From: an uncultured Clostridia bacterium
GTDB taxonomy: Bacteria > Bacillota > Clostridia > TANB77 > CAG-508
DNA: 36,464 nt
Reading direction: 5' to 3'
Assembly: GCA_947589445.1 (NCBI GenBank)
Contig: CANQAB010000004.1
Span: 1 to 36,464 of the forward strand
The position numbers and the translations under genes are program-made. Under the pieces are notes generated by a model, which saw nothing but the letters and a program-made list of their open reading frames with translations, did no database searches and was not told the origin of the DNA. Positions 6,565-16,947 of this stretch are shown one piece after another; position 1 is the stretch's first letter; each line of letters starts with the position of its first letter.

Positions 6565-9273
6565 TTATCTTTCTTCTTCATTATTGATTTCTGATTTTCC
6601 ATTGCATATTACTTTACCTGTTTTTTCTGGAGATTTTATCTCGCAGTTATATTCCCCATTATCTATATTTATTGCCTTTTTTAGTATTTCAAATAATTCC
6701 TTCTTATCATATATATTTTTTAATTTTTGCATTACTATTAACTTTTGATAATATTTATTATATTGACATAAGTCTGATGATAACATTGTTTTCGCAATAC
6801 CTGATAATACACTCTTTGCCCAAGATCCAGATCTTTTTTCTGTTGCTATGTTGTGTTTTACAGTAAATACAATATTTTTTCTTTCCTGTGTCATTTCACT
6901 TTTGCTTAAATTACTCAAAACCATTAAGTCCTTATATTTAAAAAAATATGTTGCATTATCTCTAGCAAATCTTGTTTCATTTTGTTTATCTTCATAATAT
7001 CTTTCCGCAATAACAACGCTATTTAATCCTATTTCTCCGCTTTCATCTGGTATAACATAAAATTCATAATTATAAAATGGACATTCTTCTTCTACGTCTG
7101 TAATTGCCTTATATCCCTTTAATAGGTTAATAAATTCTTCTCTTTCATTTGGATCAATAATAATTCTACTTGGCTTAGTTTGAGCATTTTTTGTTTTAAC
7201 TTCACTATATATACCATTATTTTTCTTAGTTAACATATTTATTCCTATCAATTTTATAGATGAATGTTTTTCCAATTCTTCTCTTTTTCTATTATTTATT
7301 GCTATTTTATATTTCAGATCTTTAACAAATCCTTCTTCCGATAATTGCTTTAAATCTGCTTCAAACAAAAGATTTCTTTTAAATAGATCTACAATCTCTT
7401 CCTCGCTGATAAATCCTCTTCTAATATATTCTAACCTTGTATTATAATTAATATTATTATCATTAATTAGTTTACTGTATTCATTACGTACACAATTTAA
7501 TGATAATTTTCTCTCCTTTGATAAATATTCTAATTCATTTAAATCTATAATTTTATTTTGATATAAATTTAATATTGTCTTTTCGTCATTCCAATCAGCT
7601 ATTGAATCTAATGTTAATAATTGCTCTTTATAATAATTCTGTATTGCATTATCATATTCTTCTGAATTATCACAACTTTCTATAATTTGCTCCATTAATT
7701 GATTTGATATTTCTTCTACTTTCTCTTTCGTTTTTCCTTCTATAAACATATTTTTATATAAATCCAAATATTTCTTATATTTATCTGTAATTTCTTTATT
7801 TTCTGGATGATCTTTATGTTGTTTATAATATGTATTTAGTTTACTAAAACTTATATATTCATCTAATTTTGCTTCTTCCCTTAAATCTTGTAAATTTTGT
7901 ATAGAAATTTTTCCTTGTTCATATAAATCAATTAATTCGGTAGTTTCTATTTGGTCGTTTTTCATCAAAATTTTTAACAAATTGCTACTACTTTCACCCA
8001 TTTTTTTTATAGCATTAACTATTTTTCTATTATCCCAATTACATTTTTTTATAACATATATAAAATTTTCTTCATTTAATAAACCTAATTTTTCTAATTC
8101 ATTTTCTGAAAAAATAATATCTATTTTTTCTTCATCTATTTGAGATAAGTTAATATCTTGATTTCTTACTTTTTCTTTATATTCTTCTATTTTCTTATCT
8201 GATATATAACCTGTTTCAGTAATTTGATTTATACATTTTTCTAAATCTTTAGTAGAAAAATGTATATCTTCAAAAGCATATCCATCATTTTGTCTTATTT
8301 GTAATTTACAGGAAATTTTAGAATTTGGTTCTAATTGTGATAATATAATTTCTAACAATTCTTTTATATATATTTGTGATTCAGTATTTATTTCACATTT
8401 TTCTAAACCATCTTTAAATCTATAACCTGATATTAATAATAATTTATTAATATCTAAATAATCAACATATGCTCTTAAAGTTTCCTTTATATCTGTCAAT
8501 AAATCTTTAAAGTCTAACTTATCTATAAGTTTTTCATATTCTTCAAAATCTTCTTGATTTTTCATATTTCTTAATTCATCTTTTGTTTTCAATTTTCTTT
8601 GTAAAATTTTATTTTCTAATATCATTGTTCTTATATCATCTGCCAATTCTTCATCTGGAAATATATTATATAAATCTGTTAGAAAAATAGATTGAAGAAT
8701 ATACTCTATACCATATTTTTCATTTTCATCTCTTTCTTTACAACATAAATCTATTTCATCAAATTTTTTTAATTTTTTAGAACTATTAATTTTTATACCA
8801 TCTATAATTTCTCTAGAATCTACTACTTCTACTCTATTTTTTTGTTCTTTATCATCATATATATATAATGTTATAATTTTTTCCATTCCTCTACCTATTT
8901 TTAAAATTTTTGATAATATTTTTCTTTGATTTTCGGAATGATTATAAAGCAATTGTAATTCATAAAATAAATCTAAAGATTTATCTTTATTTGATAATCT
9001 TTTTAAAACTTCTATTCTTTTATGTATTTCTTTTAAACTATCCTGACAATTTTTTGCTACTATTAACACTAATTTTTCTTTATCTATATATTCTTCATTA
9101 TCTATAAGGAACTGCTTTACCTCTAATTGAACATTTGATTTACTACCATATCTATTTAAAAATTCTTCTATTACCTCAATATTATCACAAAAATATGCAA
9201 TATCTGTCGCTCTTATTAATAAGTCTATCTTATCTAAAGTTTCTTTTAAACTCATTTCACTTATTTTATTCAT
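6565..9273 (-). CDS. Large uncharacterised helical protein (902 aa)
   Basis: I do not recognise this protein. It has no signal peptide or membrane segment and is rich in Lys, Glu, Ile and Asn, with mostly helical character. Four segments share a pattern of a leucine/tyrosine helix, a turn with G, N or K, then Ile, then L-x-x-L: about 446-470 (LYEQGKISIQNLQDL), 566-590 (LYQNKIIDLNELEYL), 614-633 (YIRRGFISEEEIVDL) and 626-650. They suggest an alpha-helical repeat region in the second half. The last 200 residues, from SRIIIDPNEREEF (about 702) on, look like a separate mixed alpha/beta domain with aromatic segments. TGGAGGG precedes the ATG. It is a single-gene unit with its own promoter and terminator. 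Base composition is as AT-rich as its neighbours. Function unknown. Confidence 0.8.
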   Translation of the reverse strand: MNKISEMSLKETLDKIDLLIRATDIAYFCDNIEVIEEFLNRYGSKSNVQLEVKQFLIDNEEYIDKEKLVLIVAKNCQDSLKEIHKRIEVLKRLSNKDKSLDLFYELQLLYNHSENQRKILSKILKIGRGMEKIITLYIYDDKEQKNRVEVVDSREIIDGIKINSSKKLKKFDEIDLCCKERDENEKYGIEYILQSIFLTDLYNIFPDEELADDIRTMILENKILQRKLKTKDELRNMKNQEDFEEYEKLIDKLDFKDLLTDIKETLRAYVDYLDINKLLLISGYRFKDGLEKCEINTESQIYIKELLEIILSQLEPNSKISCKLQIRQNDGYAFEDIHFSTKDLEKCINQITETGYISDKKIEEYKEKVRNQDINLSQIDEEKIDIIFSENELEKLGLLNEENFIYVIKKCNWDNRKIVNAIKKMGESSSNLLKILMKNDQIETTELIDLYEQGKISIQNLQDLREEAKLDEYISFSKLNTYYKQHKDHPENKEITDKYKKYLDLYKNMFIEGKTKEKVEEISNQLMEQIIESCDNSEEYDNAIQNYYKEQLLTLDSIADWNDEKTILNLYQNKIIDLNELEYLSKERKLSLNCVRNEYSKLINDNNINYNTRLEYIRRGFISEEEIVDLFKRNLLFEADLKQLSEEGFVKDLKYKIAINNRKREELEKHSSIKLIGINMLTKKNNGIYSEVKTKNAQTKPSRIIIDPNEREEFINLLKGYKAITDVEEECPFYNYEFYVIPDESGEIGLNSVVIAERYYEDKQNETRFARDNATYFFKYKDLMVLSNLSKSEMTQERKNIVFTVKHNIATEKRSGSWAKSVLSGIAKTMLSSDLCQYNKYYQKLIVMQKLKNIYDKKELFEILKKAINIDNGEYNCEIKSPEKTGKVICNGKSEINNEEER

Positions 9274-9304
9274 TTATTTCCCTCCAGAATAATAAATATT
9301 TTTA

Positions 9305-9333
9305 ATTATATCATATTTTATGTTAATTTGCAA
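9305..9333 (-). promoter_or_regulatory. Promoter of the 902-residue protein gene
   Basis: Minus-strand TTGCAA (9333-9328) and TATAAT (9310-9305) with a 17-nt spacer; the start codon follows at 9273. Confidence 0.72.
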
Positions 9334-9340
9334 CATTTAA

Positions 9341-9369
9341 CAAAATCGAGTAATAAATACTCGATTTTG
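9341..9369 (-). terminator. Terminator of the yihY-like gene
   Basis: A perfect 12-bp stem (9341-9352 with 9358-9369) with a 5-nt loop, 8 nt after the stop codon at 9377. The T-tract is interrupted (TTTTG then TTAAATG), so termination may be incomplete. Confidence 0.7.
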
Positions 9370-9376
9370 CTAAATA

Positions 9377-10204
9377 TTATATTAACTTATTTTCTTTATT
9401 TTCTAATATAAGTTTATTAATTAACCCTCCTATTAATATAGAATACATACATCCATATAACCACATCATGGCTAAAACAATGGTAGTTAAACTACCATAC
9501 ATAACAGAAAAACCTGTAAATAAATCTACATATATTGAGTAAAAAATAGATATTACATTACATGAAATTGCTGATAAGATTGCTCCTGGTATTTGAGTTC
9601 TTAATTTATATTTATGTTTTGGTATAAATCTATACATTATTGTAAATATAATAGTTAGTGTTATTATTCCTATTAATATTTTACTCTTTAACAATATATT
9701 TATTATTCTACTAAAAACATTAAATTTTTTTTGTAAAATTAAATTAATACTATTTCCAAAAACTAATAATAATAATGTTAAAATAATAGCCATAATAAAT
9801 ATAAGGGTACTTATTATCGCTCTTATTCTAAAATGCATTAAGTTATTAGATTCTTCTACCTCATACACAGTACTTAATCCCTTACATAAAGCAAAAAAAC
9901 CTTTTCCGGCAGACCATAAAACAAATACTGCTGATAAAGTAATTGTTCCAACAGATTTAGAATAAACTTCTTTTACAATACCAATAACAGCATCATTTAG
10001 AATATTACTTGGAATAATTTCATTAAGAATGAAAAATAAAGTTTGTTGTTCTATTCCTATATATTTTGTTAAAGTTAAAATTAACATTACTAATGGTATA
10101 AAGGCAAGTATAGTATAATATGCACACCCTGCTGTATATTCATCTATATGAAGTTTGTTTATTCTTTCAAATAATATACTTATATTATTTATAATTTTTT
10201 TCAT
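9377..10204 (-). CDS. YihY/BrkB-family inner membrane protein
   Basis: A 275-residue polytopic membrane protein of the YihY/BrkB family, often mislabelled ribonuclease BN. The family start is clear: an amphipathic N-terminus, then AGCAYYTILAFIPLVMLIL, later VLWSAGKGFFALCKGL and YEVEE. About six membrane helices are visible, with the last pair around VLAMMWLYGCMYSILIGG. Length is typical. AGGTGATTT lies before the ATG. It is downstream of the TSCPD gene across a terminator-like hairpin, with no clear promoter of its own, so expression may come by read-through. The biochemical role of the family is unproven. Confidence 0.9.
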   Translation of the reverse strand: MKKIINNISILFERINKLHIDEYTAGCAYYTILAFIPLVMLILTLTKYIGIEQQTLFFILNEIIPSNILNDAVIGIVKEVYSKSVGTITLSAVFVLWSAGKGFFALCKGLSTVYEVEESNNLMHFRIRAIISTLIFIMAIILTLLLLVFGNSINLILQKKFNVFSRIINILLKSKILIGIITLTIIFTIMYRFIPKHKYKLRTQIPGAILSAISCNVISIFYSIYVDLFTGFSVMYGSLTTIVLAMMWLYGCMYSILIGGLINKLILENKENKLI

Positions 10205-10220
10205 AAATCACCTAAAAATT

Positions 10221-10257
10221 AAGAGCGAAAATAATAAATTTATAAATTTTCACTCTT
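10221..10257 (-). terminator. Terminator of the TSCPD gene
   Basis: Arms AAGAGCGAAAAT (10221-10232) and ATTTTCACTCTT (10246-10257) pair over 12 bp with one G-U in the minus-strand RNA. It is located 8 nt after the stop codon at 10265. The T-tract is weak. Confidence 0.65.
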
Positions 10258-10264
10258 CTTATTT

Positions 10265-10519
10265 TTAATTTCTATGTTTTTTTGCTTCTTCTAATGCTAT
10301 AGCTAGTTGGTCTGGACATGACGTTGATTTAAATCCACATGGTATTCCCTTTAAACGTTTAATTGCCTCATCTATTTGCATTCCTTCTATTAATTTAGAT
10401 ACTCCTACTGTGTTTCCTGCACACCCTCCTATTATTTTTACATTTTTAATAATATCTCCTTCTAATTCGATTATCATTTCTCTAGAGCACACACCTCTAG
10501 GTGTATATCTATATTCCAT
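10265..10519 (-). CDS. TSCPD-domain four-cysteine protein (TIGR03905-like)
   Basis: An 84-residue protein with the STSCPDQLA motif near the C-terminus (65-73), the name-giving motif of the TSCPD domain, which is also found at the end of B12-dependent ribonucleotide reductases. Four cysteines (11, 33, 61, 68) in the segments RGVCSRE, GGCAGN, IPCGF and TSCPD match the stand-alone four-Cys family and may bind a metal. AAGGAGG precedes the ATG. It follows mntP by 48 nt, probably in one transcript. Function unknown; metal binding is inferred from the cysteines. Confidence 0.88.
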   Translation of the reverse strand: MEYRYTPRGVCSREMIIELEGDIIKNVKIIGGCAGNTVGVSKLIEGMQIDEAIKRLKGIPCGFKSTSCPDQLAIALEEAKKHRN

Positions 10520-10567
10520 AAATTTTCCTCCTTATTTTTCTTTTAGAAATTATAATTCTGCTTTTAA

Positions 10568-11128
10568 TTAGAAAATTTGTAAATGTTCTAGTAATATCTT
10601 TATTCCTAAAAAAATTAAAATTAATCCTCCTGCAAATTCAGCTTTTTTTTCATATTTATTTCCAAAAATATTTCCCACTTTTACACCTACAACAGAAATA
10701 ATAAATGTAATGCAACCTATTAATATAATGGCTATTATGATATTTACTTTTAAAAAAGCAAATGTAATTCCAACAGCTAATGCATCAATACTTGTAGCTA
10801 TTGCTAATATAATCATATCTTTAAATTTTATACTATCTGTTGATATATTATTTTCTTTTGAAATGGATTCTTTTATCATATTTATACCTATTATTCCTAA
10901 AAGTATAAATGCTATCCAATGGTCTATATTAGCAATTTTATTTTGAAAATTAATTCCTAATAAGTAGCCAATAACAGGCATTAACGCTTGAAATATTCCA
11001 AAATAAAGGCCAATTATAATTGCATTCTTCCATTGCATTTTTTTCATAGATAAACCTTTGCAAATGGCTACTGCAAATGCATCCATTGCTAATCCTATGC
11101 TTAAAATGATTAACTCTACAACCCCCAA
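10568..11128 (-). CDS. mntP: MntP-family manganese efflux pump
   Basis: A 186-residue membrane protein with six predicted helices in two repeated halves. Each half carries the family's charged-helix motif: [15 protein letters not shown] near the start and [14 protein letters not shown] in the middle, with the Asp residues proposed to carry manganese. It exports Mn(II) across the cytoplasmic membrane. The start is TTG at 11128 with GAGGGAG in front. In many bacteria mntP is controlled by a yybP-ykoY manganese riboswitch, but the 100 nt upstream here (11129-11228) show no such fold. It is followed by the TSCPD gene. Confidence 0.92.
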   Translation of the reverse strand: MGVVELIILSIGLAMDAFAVAICKGLSMKKMQWKNAIIIGLYFGIFQALMPVIGYLLGINFQNKIANIDHWIAFILLGIIGINMIKESISKENNISTDSIKFKDMIILAIATSIDALAVGITFAFLKVNIIIAIILIGCITFIISVVGVKVGNIFGNKYEKKAEFAGGLILIFLGIKILLEHLQIF

Positions 11129-11228
11129 ATGAATCTCCCTCTATATTTAGATTTTTTTGTTAAATATTACATTCAAAATTAAATACAACATAATTTTTTC
11201 TTACGTTGATTTTAAAACTTATAAGCTA

Positions 11229-12539
11229 TTAAACTTCTATATCGTTTGAATTTAACTGATTATTTTTACAAGCCTTTACTTTAATAATTCTCTTATCTTC
11301 ACATTCTTCTATTTTATATGTTATACTTTGTGTTTCTATGACTGGTTTTTCATTATCAAGCGGTATTCTTCCTAATAGCTCTATTAAATATCCTGAAAGA
11401 GTATCATATTCTCCTTCTGGTATTTCTATATTTAGTATTTTTTTTACATCATGTATTGAAACATTTCCATTAATCTCAAATGTATTTTCATCTATTTTTT
11501 GATAGTCTAATTCTACATCATCATATTCATCAAAAATATTTCCTACTAACTCCTCTAAAATATCTTCCATAGTAATTATACCTGATGTACCGCCATATTC
11601 ATCTACTACAATAGCAATTTGTTTTTTATTTTTTTGTAAATCTTTAAATAAATCATTAATTGGCTTATTTTCAGAAACAAAGTATGCTTCACGCATTATA
11701 TTTTTTATTTTTCCATCTTTTTGCTTTTTTAAAAATTTAATTAAATCTTTAGTATATAAAATTCCTTTTATATCATCTATACTTTCTTCATATACTGGAA
11801 TTCTACTATATTTAAAATCATCTATTTCTGATAATATATCTGATACATTATTTTTAATATCTACTGCAAATATTTCTGTTCTATGTATCATTACTTCAGA
11901 AGCAACTTTATCGTTAAATTCAAATACATTATTAATTAATTCTTTTTCTTCTTCTTCAATTGCACCTTTTTCTTCTCCAACATCAACCATCATTCTTATT
12001 TCTTCTTCAGTAACAGTTTCTTCATCTTGAGGAGATACACCAAAAAGCTTTGAAATAATATTAGTTGAAAATGTTAAAAATTTCACAAATGGAGCAGTAA
12101 TTATGGCAATTGTTTTTATAATACCAACACAACTATAAGCTATTTTTTCATAATTTTTCATAGCAATTCTTTTAGGTACTAATTCTCCAAATACCAATGT
12201 AAAGTATGAAAGTATAATTGTAATTAGTATAATTGAAATAGTATTCCAAACTTCTATTCCAATTGGAATAAAATTATTAAGAATAGGAGCTAAATCGTCT
12301 GCAAATGATTCAGAAGCAAATGCACTTGATAAGAATCCTGCAAGGGTTATACCAATTTGTATAGTAGCTAAAAATTTACTTGGTTCTTTTATCATTTTAT
12401 TTATTTGTTTTGCTTTTTTATTTCCGCTTTTTGCATCTTTTTCTACCTTTGCATCATTTAAAGATATGAACGCTATTTCTGCTGATGCAAAAAATGCATT
12501 AAGTGCAATTAATATTATAAGTACTAATATTTGTATCAT
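11229..12539 (-). CDS. CNNM/CorC-family membrane protein with CBS domains (HlyC/CorC)
   Basis: A 436-residue protein with the standard order: an N-terminal CNNM transmembrane domain of about 180 residues (LIALNAFFASAEIAFISLN, then AFASESFADDLAP and LVFGELVPKRIAM), a pair of CBS domains (about 205-330, with MIHRTEIFAVD and VVDEYGGTSGIITMEDI) and a C-terminal CorC/HlyC transporter-associated domain ending in acidic and basic tails. CNNM proteins transport or regulate magnesium and related cations; older names call them hemolysins. It starts 27 nt after ileS and is probably co-transcribed with it. GAAAGG lies before the ATG. The transported ion is not shown by the sequence. Confidence 0.92.
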   Translation of the reverse strand: MIQILVLIILIALNAFFASAEIAFISLNDAKVEKDAKSGNKKAKQINKMIKEPSKFLATIQIGITLAGFLSSAFASESFADDLAPILNNFIPIGIEVWNTISIILITIILSYFTLVFGELVPKRIAMKNYEKIAYSCVGIIKTIAIITAPFVKFLTFSTNIISKLFGVSPQDEETVTEEEIRMMVDVGEEKGAIEEEEKELINNVFEFNDKVASEVMIHRTEIFAVDIKNNVSDILSEIDDFKYSRIPVYEESIDDIKGILYTKDLIKFLKKQKDGKIKNIMREAYFVSENKPINDLFKDLQKNKKQIAIVVDEYGGTSGIITMEDILEELVGNIFDEYDDVELDYQKIDENTFEINGNVSIHDVKKILNIEIPEGEYDTLSGYLIELLGRIPLDNEKPVIETQSITYKIEECEDKRIIKVKACKNNQLNSNDIEV

Positions 12540-12566
12540 AATATCTTTTTTCCTTTCAATTTATTG

Positions 12567-15320
12567 TTATTTCATTGCTTCACTACATTTATGGCAAATA
12601 CTTGGATTTTCTTTATCTTCTCCTACTGTTGTAGAATACATCCAGCATCTTTCACATTTTTGACCATCTGCAATTTCTACTTTCACAGAAAATTCTTGTG
12701 CTTCTTTTATTTGTACACCAGATACAATAAATACTTCTTGTAGCAATTCTTCTTTATTTTTTAAGAATTCATAATTATCATTATCTGCTTCAATTATAAC
12801 TTTTGCGTTTAAAGAATGTCCTATTATTTTTTCTGCTCTTGCCAATTCTAATGCTTTTGCTACTTCTTCTTTTATTTTTATAATTCTATTCCACTTTTCT
12901 TCTAATTCAGAATTTTCATATTCTTTTTTTACTGTTGGCCAATTTGTAAGCATTATGCTTTCCTTATTTTCATCTTCTTTGTGTGGCATATAACTCCATA
13001 TTTCTTCTGCTGTATAACATGTCATTGGTGCAATTAATCTTACCAATCCACTTAATATTTCATACATTGCGGTTTGGGCTGCTTTTCTTTTTATACTATC
13101 TTTTTTGCTAGTATATAATCTATCCTTTATAATATCTAAATAAAAGTTACTCATATCTACAACACAAAAGCTATTTATAGCTTGATAAGCTTTATTAAAA
13201 TCATATTCATCAAATGCATTGGTACAATCCTCAATTAGATGGTTTAGTTTTATTAATGCAAACTTATCTATTTCTTCTAATTCACTATAGTCTACTAAAT
13301 TATTAACATCTAAATCGTAGATATTTCCTAATATATATCTTGCCGTATTTCTTATTTTTCTATACACCTCTGCAACTTGTTTCATAATTCCTTTAGAAAT
13401 ACTTACATCTGATTTATAATCTGAAGATAATACCCATAATCTTACTATATCTGCTCCAAATTCTTTAATTAATGTTTGCGGAGCAATTACATTTCCAATT
13501 GATTTAGACATTTTTCTTCCTTGCTCATCTACCGTATAACCATGTGTTAATACCTCTTTATATGGCGCTTTTCCTTTTGTTGCAACTGATGTTAGAAGTG
13601 ATGATTGGAACCAACCTCTATATTGGTCACTTCCTTCTAAATATAAGTTTGCTTCAGGAATACCACGCTCTGCTAAAACAGATTCGTGAGTAGATCCTGA
13701 ATCGAACCAAACATCCATAATATCTGTTTCTTTTTTAAATTCTTTACTTCCGCACTCTGGGCACTTACATCCTGTTGGCATTAATTCTTCTTCTGATAAA
13801 TCAAACCATGAATTTGAACCTTTTTCTTTAAATATTTTCTGTACTTTTTCTAAACTTTCATTAGTTACATATTCTTTTCCACATTGCTTACAATAGAATA
13901 TCGGTATTGGCACTCCCCATGTACGTTGTCTTGAAATACACCAATCGTTTCTATCTTCTACCATTTTGGTAATTCTTTCTTCTCCCCATGATGGTATCCA
14001 TTTTACTGTTTTAATTGCTTCTAAGGTTTCTTTTCTAAATCCGTCTACAGATGCAAACCATTGATTTGTAGCTCTATAAATAACTGGTTTTTTACATCTC
14101 CAACAATGTGGGTAAGAGTGCATTAATTCTTGTTTATGAAGTAACAAATTATGCTCTTCTAGCCATTTTATAATTTCCTTATCAGATTTTGCATAGAACA
14201 TTCCTTTAAATGGTCCTGCTCCTTCTGTTTGATGTCCTTTTTCATCAACAGTTACAACAATATCTAGTCCATTTTTTAAACCACATAAATAATCTTCTTT
14301 ACCATATCCAGGTGCAGTATGAACAGCACCTGTACCTGTTTCTAAATCAACCTCAACGGTATCTTCACTTCCCATAACCACTCTAGAAGTTCTATCTAAA
14401 AATGGATGCTTACATAAAATACCCTCTAATTCTTTTCCTTTAAATGTTTTTACTATTTTATAACTTTCTTTTCCTGCCATTTCCATTACTTTAGAAACTA
14501 ATTCTTTTGCCATAATATAATTTTCATTTTCGCAATTTACAATTGAATATTCAAATTCTGGATCAATTGTAATTCCCATATTTCCTGGTAAAGTCCATGG
14601 TGTTGTTGTCCAAATTACAACATATGTGTTCTCTTTATTAAATAATCCTTTTGCGTCTTCTACTGGAAATTTTACATATGCTGATGTATTATGAACATCT
14701 TTATATTCTATTTCTGCTTCAGCTAATGCTGTTTCGCAATCTGTACACCAGTATACAGGTTTTAAACCTTTATATATATATCCTTTTTTATACATATCCG
14801 CAAATACACCTATTTGTCTTGATTCTATTTCTGGTTGATACGTAATATATGGATGTTCCCAGTCTGCTATAACTCCTAATCTTTTAAAACCTTCTGTTTG
14901 TTTTTCAATATATCCTTGATTAAAGCTTTTACAAGTGTCTCTAAATTTACTCACTGGTATTTCATCTCTATTTAAACCTAATGCCTTAATTGCCTTATTT
15001 TCTGTTGGCATACCGTGTGTATCATATCCTGGTATAAATGGTGTATAATAACCTTGTAGATTTTTATATCTTACAATAGCATCTTTTAATATTTTATTTA
15101 ATGCATGACCAATATGAATTTCACCATTGGCATAAGGTGGACCATCATGTAATACAAATGGTTCTTTTCCTTCATTTTTCTTTAGCATTTTTTCGTACAA
15201 TCCATTTTCAAATACTTCATTAAGTATTTTAGGTTCATTTTCTGGTAGATTTCCTCTCATCGGAAATTCTGTTTGTGGTAAGTTTAAAGTAGAACTATAA
15301 TCTTTCTTTTCTTCACACAT
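12567..15320 (-). CDS. ileS: Isoleucyl-tRNA synthetase
   Basis: A 917-residue class I synthetase that charges tRNA-Ile. The HIGH motif is at 69-72 (EIHIGHALNK), preceded by LHDGPPYANG; the editing (CP1) domain follows, including WTTTPWTLPGNMGI and GYDTHGMPTE. The KMSKS loop is at 603-607 (GRKMSKSIGN). The C-terminal zinc finger is complete: Cys889, Cys892, Cys909 and Cys912. Length and domain order match the bacterial eubacterial-type enzyme. AAAGGAG lies before the ATG. Expression is controlled by the T-box leader directly upstream, which answers to uncharged tRNA-Ile. Confidence 0.98.
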   Translation of the reverse strand: MCEEKKDYSSTLNLPQTEFPMRGNLPENEPKILNEVFENGLYEKMLKKNEGKEPFVLHDGPPYANGEIHIGHALNKILKDAIVRYKNLQGYYTPFIPGYDTHGMPTENKAIKALGLNRDEIPVSKFRDTCKSFNQGYIEKQTEGFKRLGVIADWEHPYITYQPEIESRQIGVFADMYKKGYIYKGLKPVYWCTDCETALAEAEIEYKDVHNTSAYVKFPVEDAKGLFNKENTYVVIWTTTPWTLPGNMGITIDPEFEYSIVNCENENYIMAKELVSKVMEMAGKESYKIVKTFKGKELEGILCKHPFLDRTSRVVMGSEDTVEVDLETGTGAVHTAPGYGKEDYLCGLKNGLDIVVTVDEKGHQTEGAGPFKGMFYAKSDKEIIKWLEEHNLLLHKQELMHSYPHCWRCKKPVIYRATNQWFASVDGFRKETLEAIKTVKWIPSWGEERITKMVEDRNDWCISRQRTWGVPIPIFYCKQCGKEYVTNESLEKVQKIFKEKGSNSWFDLSEEELMPTGCKCPECGSKEFKKETDIMDVWFDSGSTHESVLAERGIPEANLYLEGSDQYRGWFQSSLLTSVATKGKAPYKEVLTHGYTVDEQGRKMSKSIGNVIAPQTLIKEFGADIVRLWVLSSDYKSDVSISKGIMKQVAEVYRKIRNTARYILGNIYDLDVNNLVDYSELEEIDKFALIKLNHLIEDCTNAFDEYDFNKAYQAINSFCVVDMSNFYLDIIKDRLYTSKKDSIKRKAAQTAMYEILSGLVRLIAPMTCYTAEEIWSYMPHKEDENKESIMLTNWPTVKKEYENSELEEKWNRIIKIKEEVAKALELARAEKIIGHSLNAKVIIEADNDNYEFLKNKEELLQEVFIVSGVQIKEAQEFSVKVEIADGQKCERCWMYSTTVGEDKENPSICHKCSEAMK

Positions 15321-15349
15321 ATTTCATTCTCCTTTCATTTTATTAAAAA

Positions 15350-15592
15350 AATCCATTTCATCCTATCTACTAGGACGAAATGGATTAATTCCGCGGTACC
15401 ACCTATTTTAAAATAAAAAAATTATTTTCACTCAAAATCTTTAACGCAGACAATACGGCTTTCTTACTTTATTTCAGATAAGCAACAAATAAAGTGATAA
15501 TAAGTAAAATTTCTTCCTACTAGATTCACACCAAATATCTAGCTCTCTTTAGGGAAATAAAACCTATCTTGTCTTTATTCTTGTTATTATAT
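15350..15592 (-). promoter_or_regulatory. T-box riboswitch for ileS (specifier AUC)
   Basis: The minus strand holds the T-box sequence AGGTGGTACCGCGG (around 15391-15404), followed by a 16-bp terminator stem (15350-15365 with 15371-15386) and a T-run. Upstream, Stem I shows AGAGAGC and GGTGTGAA. Its base pairs AATAAAG (15573-15579) with CTTTATT (15488-15494), which places AUC followed by A at 15498-15495 in the specifier position: an isoleucine codon. Uncharged tRNA-Ile would pair with it and favour the antiterminator. Confidence 0.93.
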
Positions 15593-15599
15593 TTTAAAT

Positions 15600-15628
15600 A
15601 TCATAACACTTTTTATTTATTTTTGCAA
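15600..15628 (-). promoter_or_regulatory. Promoter of ileS
   Basis: Minus-strand TTGCAA (15628-15623) and TATGAT (15605-15600) with a 17-nt spacer, a few bases after the clpX stop codon. It gives a start near 15592 and a leader that contains the whole T-box. Confidence 0.7.
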
Positions 15629-15633
15629 TAGTT

Positions 15634-16947
15634 TTATGCAGTTTCTTTACTTTCAGTTATTACTTTTTTCTTTTTTACCGTAGTTTTTTTTTCTTCTTTT
15701 AATTCATTTATAATTAGCTGTGGTTGTTCTCCCTTTTCTACTGTTGCTTTAGTAATAATACACTTTTCTATATTAGGATTTGATGGTATGTCAAACATAA
15801 TGTCTCTCATAATGTCTTCTATAATAGACCTTAATCCTCTTGCACCTGTATTTCTTTCTATTGCTTTATCCACAATTAATTCAAGTGCTTCTTTTTCAAA
15901 TTCAAGTTCCACATTATCATACTCAAATAATTTTTTATATTGCTTTACTAACGCATTTTTAGGTTCTGTTACAATCTTTATTAACGTCTCTCTATCTAAT
16001 TCTTTTAAAGTTGTAATAATAGGTAGTCTACCTACGAATTCTGGTATTAATCCAAATTTTAATAAATCCTGTGGAAGAATTTGCTCATAAATTTTATATT
16101 TATCAACTTCCTTTTTACTTTCTATATTTGCTCCAAATCCAATTGACTTTTTACCTATTCTATCTTTTATTATTTTATCTAATCCCTCAAATGCTCCTCC
16201 GCATATAAACAAAATATTCTCAGTATTAATCTGTAAAAATTCTTGATGTGGATGCTTTCTTCCACCTTGTGGTGGAACAGATGCAGTAGTTCCTTCTATT
16301 ATTTTAAGTAATGCCTGTTGCACACCTTCACCACTTACATCTCTAGTAATAGATGGGTTTTCAGATTTTCTTGTAATTTTATCTATTTCATCTATATAAA
16401 TAATTCCTTTTTCTGCTAAAGCAATGTCATAATCTGCTGCCTGAATTAATTTAAGTAAAATATTTTCAACATCTTCACCAACATATCCAGCTTCTGTTAA
16501 AGTTGTTGCATCCGCTATTGCAAATGGCACATTTAATATTTTAGCAAGTGTTTGCGCCAAAAGCGTTTTTCCACATCCAGTTGGACCCAATAATAAAACA
16601 TTACTTTTTTGTATTTCAACATCATTTTCTTCTTCTTCATTATTAATTCTTTTATAATGATTATATACAGCTACAGCTAATGTTTTTTTTGCATTTTCTT
16701 GTCCTATAACATATTTATCTAATATATCTTTTATTTCTTTTGGACTTAGTAGCTTTTCTTCTTCCTGAAGCGAATATCCAAATTCCTCTTCATTATAAGT
16801 ATCATTTTCTATAATATTTTTGCAAACAGAAACACATTCATCACATATATACACACCTGGTCCTGCTACAATTCTATTAACAGCTTCCTGAGTTTTTCCA
16901 CAAAATGAACATCTTACATTTTGTGGAGTATCTTTTTTCTTAGACAT
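15634..16947 (-). CDS. clpX: ATP-dependent Clp protease ATP-binding subunit ClpX
   Basis: A 437-residue AAA+ unfoldase that feeds proteins to ClpP. The N-terminal zinc-binding domain has Cys13, Cys16, Cys35 and Cys38. Walker A is GPTGCGKT at 121-128, Walker B is in [10 protein letters not shown], and the ClpP-docking loop shows IGF in [10 protein letters not shown]. Length is slightly above typical because of a basic C-terminal tail ([10 protein letters not shown]). A clear GGAG site lies before the ATG at 16947. It is the third gene of tig-clpP-clpX but is separated from clpP by a 291-nt structured spacer. Confidence 0.98.
   Translation of the reverse strand: MSKKKDTPQNVRCSFCGKTQEAVNRIVAGPGVYICDECVSVCKNIIENDTYNEEEFGYSLQEEEKLLSPKEIKDILDKYVIGQENAKKTLAVAVYNHYKRINNEEEENDVEIQKSNVLLLGPTGCGKTLLAQTLAKILNVPFAIADATTLTEAGYVGEDVENILLKLIQAADYDIALAEKGIIYIDEIDKITRKSENPSITRDVSGEGVQQALLKIIEGTTASVPPQGGRKHPHQEFLQINTENILFICGGAFEGLDKIIKDRIGKKSIGFGANIESKKEVDKYKIYEQILPQDLLKFGLIPEFVGRLPIITTLKELDRETLIKIVTEPKNALVKQYKKLFEYDNVELEFEKEALELIVDKAIERNTGARGLRSIIEDIMRDIMFDIPSNPNIEKCIITKATVEKGEQPQLIINELKEEKKTTVKKKKVITESKETA

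Noticed and set aside
11129-11228. A yybP-ykoY manganese riboswitch in front of mntP
   Set aside because: Expected for the family, but the 100 nt hold no matching stem pattern or terminator.
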